Shown: positions 1-9,258 of the stretch, piece by piece
Layout of the letters: each line of letters opens with the position of its first letter
How positions within the stretch are numbered: position 1 is the stretch's first letter
Origin: Monoraphidium neglectum
Taxonomy: Eukaryota; Chlorophyta; Chlorophyceae; Sphaeropleales; Selenastraceae
Assembly (NCBI RefSeq): GCF_000611645.1
Contig: NW_014013163.1
Coordinates: 11,749 to 27,371 of the forward strand
Direction of reading: 5' to 3'
Length of the DNA stretch: 15,623 bases
Notes under the pieces: generated by a model
What the model was told of the DNA's origin: nothing
The model's database searches: none
What the model saw: the letters and a program-made list of their open reading frames with translations, nothing else
Position numbers and translations under genes: made by a program

Positions 1-14
1 CGCACGCACGCACG

Positions 15-66
<52 letters not shown>

Positions 67-98
67 CACACCACACGCACGCACGCACGCACGCACGT
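1..98. repeat. CA/CG dinucleotide microsatellite
   Basis: Alternating purine-pyrimidine sequence: CGCA tetramers, then a long CA run at about 25-58, then more CGCA tetramers up to about 97. It is cut by the window edge, so its full length is unknown. Alternating CG/CA tracts of this kind can adopt Z-DNA. No gene is visible in it. Confidence 0.95.
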
Positions 99-193
99 GC
101 ACACACCGTATTATTGTTGAGTGTTGTTGACTGCTTCATAGCGTTGGCATCCCAGGCCATGCATGAGTCATATACGCATGTGCCTGCCAGCGA

Positions 194-250
194 TGATTGG
201 CCGGCAAACTGTCGTGGAGCAGTGCTCCATGGCAGTTTGCTCGCCAATCA
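194..250. repeat. 57-nt near-perfect inverted repeat (hairpin)
   Basis: Three blocks pair symmetrically around a centre at position 222: 194-200 with 244-250 (7 bp), 204-211 with 233-240 (8 bp) and 215-221 with 223-229 (7 bp). Two symmetric 3-nt internal loops separate the blocks. That gives 22 of 28 possible pairs with almost no terminal loop. It could be a small foldback element remnant, a cruciform-forming site or an RNA hairpin. I see no flanking target-site duplication. Confidence 0.75.
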
Positions 251-815
251 GCAAAGTGCTATGGAGCTGCGATTGGTATGGTGAATGCATGTATGCGTGG
301 GCGAGAACTTCATCATTTCAGCCCAGAGTGATGAGGCTTCAGTTGCGCACGATGAACATGGAAGCATGTCCACTGCACTGCATCTTCTCTGCTTGCGCGC
401 AAAAATTTGGCTGGTTTCAAACCAAGCGTCGAACTGGTTTGATGCTTGGTGTCATTAGCCGCAGCTTGAGGCCCATCAGCACGCCAGCAGAGGAAGGCTC
501 TGTGCCTGCTGCTGTTCGCCACAAGTTTGCACCCCGTGCTGTGCCCTGATTTGCCTGTAGACATTTACAACGGGAATCGACACAGAATGGCAAAATGGGA
601 AGCGAACATGGCAACCAATGGATCACCCCTGGAGATGGGGTTGAAATCTCGCCGACACCTGCTAATTGGAAAGGCTGGATGAGTACGGTGACCCAAATAC
701 TTGCAAAATCAAGGCAGCGTTGCACGGTCTGGTATAACGCGCATGTGGCATGTGCGCATGCCAATTCACAGGCGAAGACATCCTACTGTAGTGCACAACA
801 AGTAGAAAAGCCCTG

Positions 816-985
816 TCAATGATCACTTGGTGCCAAATCTGGCCACAAGGCACAGCCATTCGCAGCGGATCTTGTAAGCAACCCCTCTCTAGTATGCCAA
901 GTGGCAGCCAAGAGCTTGTCAGCAATCTTCACATAATCAAACTGCGATGGTTCACCCTTTACGTACTTGCACGCCGCTGATGTTT
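816..985 (-). other. candidate coding stretch (unknown protein)
   Basis: A lysine-containing minus-strand stretch, with KGEPSQFDYVKIADKLLAAT as its core, runs open to a TGA at about 816. Its opposite strand gives Phe/Leu-rich readings, as expected if the minus strand is the coding one. A second frame, 925-662, overlaps its end and is also open. No family is recognised and no reliable splice sites flank it. Confidence 0.3.
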
Positions 986-1056
986 CTTTGTGTTGGGGTT
1001 GTTTGCCCTGGGTGCGACAAAAAATAGCCACAGCAAGTACTTTTCAATACTAACCC

Positions 1057-1465
1057 CTACAAACAACCCTGATCCCTGCATGAGATGGGGTGAGCCTGAC
1101 AGCCCAGCTCCTCCCCATTCATATACATCATGGCTTGGCCGCCGTTTGGCAGTTTCTGCCCAAGCAGCATGAGATTTGGGCCATGCAGCCAGTCAGTCTA
1201 TGGGTTGGTGCATTCGGTGCACTCAGTCTGCCAGATGTTGACCCAAAATAGACCATTCACCATCTGCAGCTGTGGACAGGAATATCATTACATGGTGGCA
1301 AGGGGAGGAGTGAGAATGAATGGGTGTTGGAATAGCTCAGGTTCACAGGGCCGGCATGAATGTGAAGTCAAGGTTGCAAGGATCCATACACAAGATCATT
1401 TGTGTGGCCCCGTAGGCATGCATATGGCTAGTCTGAAACGCCCCATCAGATAAGACCGGCAAAAC
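1057..1465 (-). other. three candidate coding stretches (unknown protein)
   Basis: Three minus-strand stretches lie close together. 1465-1343 follows a CTGCAG acceptor and starts VLPVLSDGAFQTSHM; 40 codons then stop. 1269-1198 follows a pyrimidine-rich acceptor and includes VNGLFWVNIWQTECTEC. 1164-1057 includes KLPNGGQAMMYMNGEELGCQ. Each ends in a stop codon in its own frame, so a working gene would need splice donors inside them, and none is convincing. The composition looks like protein rather than noise, but I name no family. The plus strand over 990-1172 is also open. Confidence 0.3.
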
Positions 1466-2896
1466 CTGCAGAATGCGACTTGTAACTGCCAGCACCACGA
1501 GAAACTTCGAACGGCAAAGCGGGGCCAGAATTAGCGCCGGCAACGGAAGGGGACATACACAGGTTGCGTGGGGCGTTTGATTGCATTGGGCAGAGTCCGA
1601 CAGGGCTCTGACGACGGCCTGGCTGCGCGTGCTTGGCGTGCGCCGTGCAAGAAGGGGGGGGGGCGTCACTGTAACCAAAGGTGGCAAGGCCCAGCCTAGC
1701 GGGTGGGGGGGGCTGTAGGTGTACCCCCATCACCCGGAGGCATTGACAGCCGCAGCTTGCGCGCATGCACAGAATAAGAGTGAGCAGTGCAGGAGCGCGT
1801 GTGCGCTCTCACATGTGCGCCTGCGCACACACCTCATTGAGCCACTGCACCTCCTGGCCGAAGAAGCTGATAATCACCTGCCTCACACTCTTCAACCCAT
1901 CGCCAGCCAGCTGAGCGTGCTGCCGCCGTCACTCACCAACAGCAAGCGCCCGTCGTCAGCCATGCATCCCCTTGGCGCAGTGAAGCGCCTCGAATGAGCC
2001 TGCCTGCGATGCTGCGATGCAGGTGCAGGAGCAGGGGCAGACACCAGCACGCATTTTGCGGGTGCATGATAGAGCGTTGCCAGCCAGCCAGGTCTTCAGA
2101 ACATGAGGTCAAGTGACATTGCCTGCATGACAGATCAGGCTCAAGCGAGCCGCAGCAAGGGCGGCTGCCTTGCCCCTGCCCCTGTTATGGGCTAAATTAT
2201 GGTTTCCCCAGGAATAGGAACCTGCCCGATGCGCCCCACACGTGCTTGGTAGCCTGCATGGAGAAATCAAATCTGGTTGGCTGCTCGCAGGTCAGCTGGT
2301 ACTGGCGGCCCCCCAGTTTGGCCAGCCCAACCCAAGGCACTGTGCCGGCAGGTGGGTGCGGGCCTCAACCTTGCCAGTTTGCAGGTGCACCAGCCGCACA
2401 TCCGTTTTGCCAGCACGCCTGTGCAAGCCGTTCCTACATCTTGAGAAACTGCGCGTGCAGGGTCAGCAAGATTGGACGGGGCGGTCTTTAGAATATAGAA
2501 CAGTGCAGGCAGTGGGTTGCGGGCAGGGCGCAGCCACGGCATATTCACAGATGGCCTCCACAGCCGCTGCTGCTGGGTTTGAGGGTGCCATGCAATTGGT
2601 TGTGTGGTTGCAGGCAAGGCATGTAGCGGCACATGCATAAAGACTGCCAGAGTACTTTTTTGCACCCTCGGCTGTCACCATAAGCAGCAGCGATCCATGA
2701 GTAACCTGCGGGCAAAGGTGCAATGCGAGCAGCCTCAGGCATCAAACCGCCTGCCTGTGCGCGCCACATGCAATCGCAGCAGCGAGGACGCGAGTGGCTG
2801 AGTGCCCCACAGTCCAGTGTATGGCTACAAGCACGGTGCTTGATGCTGCCCACCCTGTGTGAATGCCGTAGGGTCGTGGACTTCCTTGGCAATCAC

Positions 2897-3185
2897 CTCT
2901 CAGCCATACACATCTGATCTGGTTGGCCCGCCGCTGTGCAATGATCTCGCTGTCAGGCTCCTGGCTGCTGAAGTTGACAGTAAGAGGGGAGGAAGCGGAG
3001 ATGCATTCGCACTCCGCCGCCTACCGTATGCTGTGCTGAAACGGTATTCGTAAGTTGTCGCCTTCATCATTCGACCATTGCATCATAACGACAAGATCAA
3101 TGCATTTCGAGCTCATGATCGCGGCGTTTGGATGATAGGAGCCTGGGAATGTACTGCATCTCGAGCACACCAAAACATCACACAA
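2897..3185 (-). other. candidate exon pair (unknown protein)
   Basis: This is the best-supported splice in the unresolved left region. The frame open from 3185 to 3025 (53 codons plus 2 nt; it includes MMQWSNDEGDNLRIPFQHSI) ends at a GTAGGC donor. The next acceptor follows a strong pyrimidine tract and opens an exon at 2967-2897 (it includes QEPDSEIIAQRRANQIR) that ends at GTGATT. The phases agree: 2 nt plus 1 nt restore an arginine codon. Against it, the implied intron is only 57 bases, short for this locus, and the antisense reading of 2901-2980 is also open with passable splice sites. The family is not recognised. Confidence 0.35.
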
Positions 3186-3571
3186 TCAGTGAGAAATACA
3201 TTGCCTCCGCCATCGCAATGGCGTGATCAATGCCGCGGTGCCGCCAGCGGGGTGCTGCTGGCCTGTCATGGTGAGTACGAGAGTAGTGCCAGTGCTACTG
3301 ATCAGCACCCGGTCACCGTGGTGATAATGCCAACCCACCTTTGACTTGAACGCAGCTTTCAACGACGGTAAGCAAACCAAACCTTATTCTTTGAAATTTA
3401 TCGTGTCGGCGTAACAGCAGCCCGACGGTGCAGCAAGAGCGCAGCTAATTGCCCAGATGCTTGTCACCTGTTCCTGTTGCGTGACTGATAGCCACGGCTC
3501 AGCTTTAGCCCTGTCGGCTCCTAGGTGACAACACTGCAGCAACCGGTCTGCAAACATGCTTTGGCAGGTAC

Positions 3572-3897
3572 CTGCGATGACATGCTGGTGAATCAGAGGG
3601 GGCAGCTGACAGATGTGGTGTACAGTATAAACAAAAGCAACATCGCAGTGGCTGAAAGACGCGTGGACGCGACAGCACAGCGCACAGCTGTGCCAATGTT
3701 GATAATAGCCTTTATCCTGTCATCATAAGCGCACTTTGCGCTGGGACCGCGTGATTGTGTAATTGTAATAGGAAAGGTCAGATCCTGGGTTGTGACATGT
3801 CACCAAGTTCGTTCGGGGATGGCTGAGCTGCAGGAGACACCCGAGCTGAGTTGTGCGTGCGAATCAAATTACTGTAGCCGGGCCACTTGAAGGTCCG
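3572..3897 (-). other. two candidate exons (unknown protein)
   Basis: On the minus strand, 3897-3804 follows a TTCTTGCAG acceptor and reads RTFKWPGYSNLIRTHNSAR and onward to a GTGACA donor in phase 1. 3651-3572 follows a TCTTTCAG acceptor and includes CDVAFVYTVHHICQLPPLIH, ending at GTACCT in phase 1. The two phases do not match directly (1 out, 2 expected), so either another exon lies between or the frame is broken. No family is recognised. Confidence 0.3.
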
Positions 3898-4101
3898 CTG
3901 CAAGAATCAAATGGTGGCCAGAAACCTGTGCGGCTTGATCACACCAAAAAAAACACACTTAGCAGAACGCAGATCCTGGTAGCCCATCGCCTTCCCCATA
4001 CGCCCCCGAAGGGCTTGAAAACAGGCAGCATCAGCAAAGATTGACCGCCTAGCTACCTCCTGACAGTTTGACCAGTCTATATGGCTGAGCACAACAAGTG
4101 T

Positions 4102-4155
4102 CACACACGTGCACGCACGCACGTGCGCACGCGTGCGCGCGCGCACACACGCACA
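4102..4155. repeat. GCAC/CG alternating microsatellite
   Basis: Alternating purine-pyrimidine tract of CA, CGCA and GCGC units, just downstream of the stop codon (4185-4183) of the minus-strand gene, probably in its 3' untranslated region. Composition resembles the tract at the left edge of the window. Open frames through it (His/Thr/Arg/Ala-rich) are repeat artefacts. Confidence 0.9.
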
Positions 4156-4182
4156 GCTGTTCCCAGCCACAAGCTGCCGGGT

Positions 4183-4573
4183 CTAATCCGCGCCTTGACC
4201 CAGTCTGCCAACCATGCCAGCCAGCAAGGTGCCGCCTTGCACCTCGTCATACGCCCTGTCCCCGTCGTCGTCGGCGGCGGCCACCACTGCTGCGCCCGCA
4301 GCATCAACTGCTTGAGCCACGGTGTCCTTTGCCTTGCTTGCCCGCTGGCGCGCTCGGCGACCTCCTGCAGAGGAAACAAACGCGGCAGTATTGGATAATC
4401 ATTAGATGTATGATTAAGTCAGGCGTATATATAATCAGAGCTCGCAGATTAGCAGCCAGTTCCCTGCAGGGGACTGTAACAAAGGCCGCGCCTTGCGTGA
4501 GTCGGTTTGACGTATCTCACCTGCGACGCCCTCCGCAGCGCCGCGTGCGCCTGCGACAGCCCCACCACCAGCG

Positions 4574-4651
<78 letters not shown>

Positions 4652-7135
4652 CGCCCTGCAGCGCTTCTGTCGCCGCCATCCTCGGCCACCCCCACCCCCA
4701 TGCCGTTGCCGCAGCTGGCACTCCACAGGTAAGACGTCAGCGGCTCGGCGCCACCTGCCCCGCCCAACCTGCCCAGCTCGAGCGGTGCGCCGGCGCTGCC
4801 ACACTACGCCCCCGCGTGGGCGGCGCCCGGCGGGCCAGCAGGCAGCGGTACACTGTCGCCGGCGGCGCCCACGCCCCAGTTGGCGGCCCCCAGCGCTGGG
4901 CCATCAGCGGCGCTCCACGGCCCAGCCACCTGTGGCTCTGCACCGCTTGCTACCCACTCAAGTTCTGGCATGCCTAACATCCATGGCGCTGCAGCGGCCC
5001 CCATCGCGCCCCCGAAGGCCGCCGCGTGCTGAGGGGCGCCGCCGGCGCCGTAGATGCCGCTGCTGTTGTCCAATATGCCTGCATCCTCCAGGAACCGCTG
5101 ACACACCCAATCCATCATGGGCGTCTCACTGCGCCCCGCCGTCGAGCTGACGAAGTGGAGCCGCAGCGGGTACCGGGCGTCGTCGCTGTCGAGGGGGCGC
5201 TCCTCATCCAGCTGCCGCTGCAGGTCCGGCATCCCTGCCGCCTCCGCAAGCGCCGGCATAAGCTGGTTTGGGAACTAGGGGTTTGTAAAGTGTGGGCATG
5301 CGGGAAGGGGGGTGGGCTGCGGTTGTGGTGAATTGAGTCTTAATAGTTTGAGCTGGTGTGCTCACTCCGCATCGAGCGAGGCTCCCCTGCTTTGCCATGA
5401 ACCGCATCGCCATGAACCGCTGTGCAGTTACCCACCCACTTTGGCTGGACAGGCGGGGAGAGGCAATGGCAATACGCTGCACATGCAGGTGTGTACGCTT
5501 GCATGCACACAAAATCCTTCAAGATTATTGTGTTATTGTTGCAAGTGTTGCAGACGGACCCTCTGCGGCCCCGCTCACGCAGCCCTGGATGCTTGAACGC
5601 TGCAGCTGGCACACATCATTCACCTTGACGTGCAGAACCATAAAAGTTCGGTACATCTCCTCGCCAGCCTCGAGCTCCGGGTAATACCCCAAAAGAAAGC
5701 TGTCTAGATCTGCATAGCCCGCCGCCGCCAGCGTCGTCGTCAGCAGGTAGGCTGCCACGTTGCACAGCTCTGCGTCCCCTGCCTGGTGTTGAGAGACGGC
5801 AGCATAGCGAGCCTCTTCGTTATTGTCAAGACAACCCTCAAAAGCGCGAGTACGGCAGCTGCCTGCAGTCATTATTGGATGCATGCACCCTTTGCTGCAT
5901 AAAGCTACGTGGCCCATCCAGAGCCACGCACCTCAGCAGCAAGCAAGGAGCTTCAAGATGAACGCACAACAGTGTGGCATCTTGCCTTCCCCATCAAAAG
6001 CATCTCAAGCTGCAGGAGCAATTGCTCACCGCAGCGCAGGCCCCACCCACCCACCATCCGCTCGAGCACGCCAATGTAGTCATTTTTGTCGTCCAGGCTC
6101 AGGTTGCTGAGGCTCAGGGCAGTGATTGGACGCATGTGGGCTGTGTAGCCCTTCTTGACCACCGCGTCACGCATCTGACGCCGCACCCGCAGCCGGTTCC
6201 TGGCCATCAAGCGGGCGACATTTGCGGTTGACGCCGCCCACTTGATCTGGTCGATGGTAAAAAATCGAAAGAGCACCACCATCATGCTTGGGGTCATCTG
6301 CCCCCTTCTGAGCAGATCCTGCATTGGTTGTTTTGACGAGGGGCATGCATGGCAGGCCCTTATCACCACAGCTTTTGGTGTTTATGTGGTGGTGGGAGGA
6401 CCTGGTGGACAACAATAAATTATTCTCGTGGGATCGACATGCGGCTGGGATGATGACCGCATGTCGGTGCGATCATCCCTTGCGCACATCACACCTTATT
6501 AATTGCACATGTGCAGGTGCAAGGTGCACCACTGTGCCCATGCGTTCCCTACAAACCAGCCAGCAGCTGCCGTTGGCATGTTGCATGTGCCTTGGCATGT
6601 TGCACGTGCATTCAACAGAACGCATGTTCACCTGAATCTCAGGATCGAGAAGATTCATCACCGAGAGCTCCCCCCGCGGTAGCAGCTGCAGCTGCACCCC
6701 GTTCTGCTGCTCCCCGTCGCCGTCCTCCTCCTGCCCCCCTTCATCCTGCTCCTGCTCCTGCTGCTGCTCCTGCTGCTGCTCCTGCTGCTGCTGCGCTTCC
6801 AGGACTCTCATGTACCCCGTGCACTCTGGCGAGGGCTCCTTGGCACCCCCACTACCCTGCCCCATGCCGATGCTGCTCAGCCAACCCTCCTGCTGAACAG
6901 CCTGCTGCGCATCACGCTGCTGGTTGTCATCGCCGCAGCTCTCCCCACTGATATCGCCGCACGTTTTTCTATCCCCTGGCACCTCGTCAAGGTCCCAGTC
7001 CGCAGGGACCATCTCCTCGGGATCAGTCTCCTGCATGCCATCCGAGAGCGCTGGCGCTGCACTCCAGGGCGCTGCAAGCTGAACCCGCTTGGTAGCGCGC
7101 GCGTCGTCGGCATCCGCTGCCCCACCTGAGAGCAT
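4183..7135 (-). CDS. unknown Gln-rich protein, six exons
   Basis: Exons on the minus strand: 7135-6632, 6318-6030, 5778-5624, 5262 to about 4944, about 4754-4521 and 4364-4183 (stop 4185-4183). The introns other than the fourth have GT donors (GTGAAC, GTGAGC, GTGAAT, GTGAGA) and AG acceptors with matching phases. The fourth must remove an in-frame TAG at 4806-4804; 4944/4754 is one of several phase-correct choices. The product is about 560 residues. Residues 1-168 are acidic, Gln/Glu-rich at 115-145. Residues 169-316 form the most protein-like core, predicted helical, with a basic stretch at 204-224 that could be a nuclear signal. Then come a Gly/Ala-rich linker, 25 glutamines (about 458-482) and an Ala-rich acidic tail. 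There is no signal peptide or membrane segment. The start is the first ATG after an in-frame TGA 15 bases upstream. A regulatory or scaffolding protein is a guess from composition only. Confidence 0.72.
4576..4650 (-). repeat. (CAG)25 trinucleotide repeat coding polyglutamine
   Basis: Twenty-five uninterrupted CTG units on the plus strand read as CAG on the coding (minus) strand. The polyglutamine frame is chosen over polyserine or polyalanine because it is in phase with the last exon: it reaches the GTGAGA donor at 4520 in phase 1, and 4364-4183 continues open to a stop after KAKDTVAQAVDAAGAAVVAA and an acidic segment. Pure repeats of this length usually vary between strains. Confidence 0.9.
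4804..4958 (-). other. unresolved fourth intron with in-frame TAG
   Basis: Reading exon 4 straight on meets TAG at 4806-4804, yet the same frame resumes at once, runs through the glutamine tract and joins the last exon correctly. Phase-compatible ways to remove the TAG include donor GTGCAG at 4943 with acceptor GGGGCAG before 4754, and donor GTGGGT at 4957 with acceptor GGGCAG before 4768; both give the same total length. The strongest-looking donor, CAG/GTGGCT at 4929 (phase 0), lacks a good phase-0 acceptor. If no splice occurs, the protein ends at 468 residues and the glutamine tract is untranslated. Confidence 0.55.
6435..6479. repeat. interleaved inverted repeats, pseudoknot topology
   Basis: Two perfect inverted repeats interlock: 6435-6444 with 6457-6466 (10 bp) and 6447-6454 with 6472-6479 (8 bp). 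The order is arm A, arm B, arm A', arm B'. Connecting segments are 2, 2 and 5 nt, the layout of an H-type pseudoknot or of two mutually exclusive hairpins. It lies inside intron 1 (6631-6319) of the minus-strand gene. Confidence 0.7.
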
Positions 7136-9258
7136 GCAGCGTGCAGCTCAGATTCGTGAATAGTTGAGCGTCTTGCACGGCCTCCTGCATGCTTGAGCCC
7201 ATGTCAATGGGGGGTTGACCAGGCTTGCGGCGGATGATGCGTTGGCGCATGCATCGCGCGCCTCGGCTTACCCTGATCCAGCAGCCATGGGTGCACTTGT
7301 GCACCTCTCTTGTTCATATGTGAATACTAGCGAGCACGGGCATGAACTGGCGAGCACGGGCAGCTCGCGCCTTTGGCGCGTTGATGTCGTGTGCTCCCGT
7401 CAGGATATCATAAGCACTTATCAGATACGACTTTGGTAGCTTCGAATGATACGATCAGGCAAAGGGCTCCACTGAGAGCGACATGGAGCCTTGTTGTGGT
7501 TTCTCTCTTTCCCAGGTTACAGCACTACGGTATACTGCTTGAAAAAGTCTGATATCACGTAAACAATCAGATGGCGACCATCTGAGCATTCGTCCATAGG
7601 CTCGCCTTTCTTCGCTTGCCGATGCCCTGCCCGTGCCGGCATGCCGCCCACTGAGGCAGTGCTGCTGAGTGCACATGCAATCGTGCATGGCAAACCCTGA
7701 TGAGCTCTGTGTCAGCCTGTAATGTCGGTCGTACATCAATTATGTTGCTTGAGATGCCCATCACTTCAGCCAGAAACACCTTGCGCATCCCCTGGGGTGC
7801 TCAGCTGTCACGGCGCTGTTCGCCTTGATTACGACAGCGCGACCGACTCCGTCTGCTGAGCGTTTGCCGTGGCGTCACTGATACAGCACCCTGCTGGCTG
7901 CTACTCTGCGGCTGGGCCACTGGCGCCCATTGCATGGCTTTCGGTTTGGTCGCTCAGCCGCACATGGCGGCAGGAGTGGGTGTCAGAGTGTTTGGCCCTA
8001 GTGTGGCTCATGCCGTTGCCCGCCAGCGAGGCCCCGTCCCCATGTCTGCATTGAGGTCGCCACCGTACATGTGGCATGTTTTATGCCGAAATTTGCCTGC
8101 ACATGGCCATACAGCTGTTTCTGAAAACACCTTCCGGGCAGCCAGCAATGAGCGCCGCCGTCAGCGAGTGGCTGTGTCAGGTGCAACAATCCAATCGCTG
8201 CCTGGTGGACACCAGACCCCTTCGCACGCAGGCTGAATGTGACAGTCACACACAGCTGCTGCCTGAACAATCAAATGCTGCGCGCTCACTGAAACGCCAT
8301 CGGGCGCGCGTCGCTGGGCGCCCCATGTCAGCATGAATCGTGTCTGCGCCACACATCGCGGCCGCCTTGAAAGCTGTGCTATGCGCATACACACGCCGCA
8401 TCCGGTGCCGATTCACCAGGCGATATGGCTGGCAGTCTTGTGGGTTCTGCGCAATCCACCAAACGGGACAGCTGGCTGCCTCTCGGGGAGTCATGGACGC
8501 GGGGCCTGCGTACGTGCAAAGCGCAAGTCTGCGCAGAGCAGCACTCTAAAGGTGCTGCGGGATGACCTGCTGGGTGGGCATGCCGTTGAGGTGAAATCGG
8601 ACGAGGATCCCAAAATGTCGCCATGGCCACCTTACGAGACCGTGTCAACGCGGAGCTGGCGGCTTCCAGCTGGTCGCACTGCGGCTGGCAGCACCCGCGA
8701 GCTGTGCGAGGATGTGTGTGTTAGTGTGCTGGTGATGATTGTTCAGGTCATCTGGAGAATATGTTGTTGTGTGCTCCATGCGCTGTTTTTGAAACGGGCT
8801 GTGTATGCCTGGCGGCATGGATCCAAGGGACCGCTCCCGCCTCCATGAGTCCCCTGGCCGACAGTTGAAACAAGCAGTTGTTCACTTGTCAACTTGCGCC
8901 ATGCCTTTGCACTGCTCTACTTGCCCCAACTTTACAGAAGGCCTGCCATAAACTTGAGTGTTTCGTCGCCTTCCAGGCTTCTTCGATGGCTTGGTAGTGT
9001 TACGGCCCAAATGCTGCCGGGTGACGCCCACTCACCAGGTCTACGCCGCCTTGGTATGGCGGCGCCTTGCCCCGGTGCACATGCTGTCGCTCGCTCCCGA
9101 CTAAACTTCAGATAATACCGGTGGCCCACCAACAATTCTATGCCGGCGCAGAACGACTCGAAAGTTGATCACAACGTTTCCTTCTACGAAGCGAAGGCAC
9201 TCGATCACGGGGTAGAATAACATCCCGTGCTGCAGAATCTGTGCTTGCGCAGGGCTTG
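7136..9258. other. intergenic region between divergent genes
   Basis: About 2.1 kb between the start codons of the minus-strand unknown gene and the plus-strand metallopeptidase gene. It should hold both promoters and 5' untranslated regions. I see no clear TATA box, no tRNA or rRNA, and no open frame I would call a gene. Weakly protein-like stretches occur: minus 7231-7110, in another frame just upstream of the unknown gene and ending at a CAG/GTGGGG donor-like site, and plus 8540-8640. Either could be an upstream exon or noise. Confidence 0.5.
7331..7377. repeat. 20-bp spaced direct repeat with hairpins
   Basis: The 13-mer GCGAGCACGGGCA occurs at 7331-7343 and again at 7351-7363. The second copy opens a GCGAGC/GCTCGC hairpin with a 7-nt loop. 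That hairpin overlaps a GCGCC-TTT-GGCGC hairpin immediately downstream. It lies in the divergent intergenic region, so a protein-binding site is possible but not shown. Confidence 0.6.

Larger units (their letters stand above)
313..4080 (-). pseudogene. unresolved or decayed multi-exon gene region
   Basis: No gene could be assembled here. Reading the minus strand gives a succession of short open stretches with ordinary amino-acid composition, several bounded by plausible splice sites. The main ones, in minus-strand order, are 3897-3804, 3651-3572, 3185-3025, 2967-2897, 2411-2340, 2337-2197, 1877-1809, 1465-1343, 1269-1198, 1164-1057 and about 985-816. Frames often change with no intron of reasonable size between them. 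For example, 2411-2340 and the overlapping 2337-2197 would join if the G-run at about 2311-2316 had one more base. That pattern fits an eroding gene, or a gene of many tiny exons that I cannot join. The plus strand gives competing stretches in places, such as an acceptor near 2900 with a GTAAGA donor near 2981, so even the strand is not certain. No family is recognised. GC content is clearly lower than in the two solid genes. Confidence 0.3.

Noticed and set aside
1651..1711. Poly-G tracts at about 1652-1661 and 1704-1711
   Set aside because: Two short isolated runs do not make a convincing quadruplex motif; probably simple-sequence noise.
4804..4806. Reassigned TAG codon (TAG read as glutamine)
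   Set aside because: Nuclear TAG reassignment is known in some ulvophyte algae, but other candidate exons here show no other in-frame TAG and the last exon itself ends in TAG.
4098..5150. 350-codon plus-strand open frame with a long alanine run
   Set aside because: It is the reverse of the CAG tract and the GC-rich exons of the minus-strand gene; composition is His/Arg/Pro/Ala-rich with no domain.
8333..8848. 171-codon plus-strand open frame in the intergenic region
   Set aside because: No recognisable domain, mixed composition, overlapping frames equally open; only the stretch at about 8540-8640 looks weakly protein-like.
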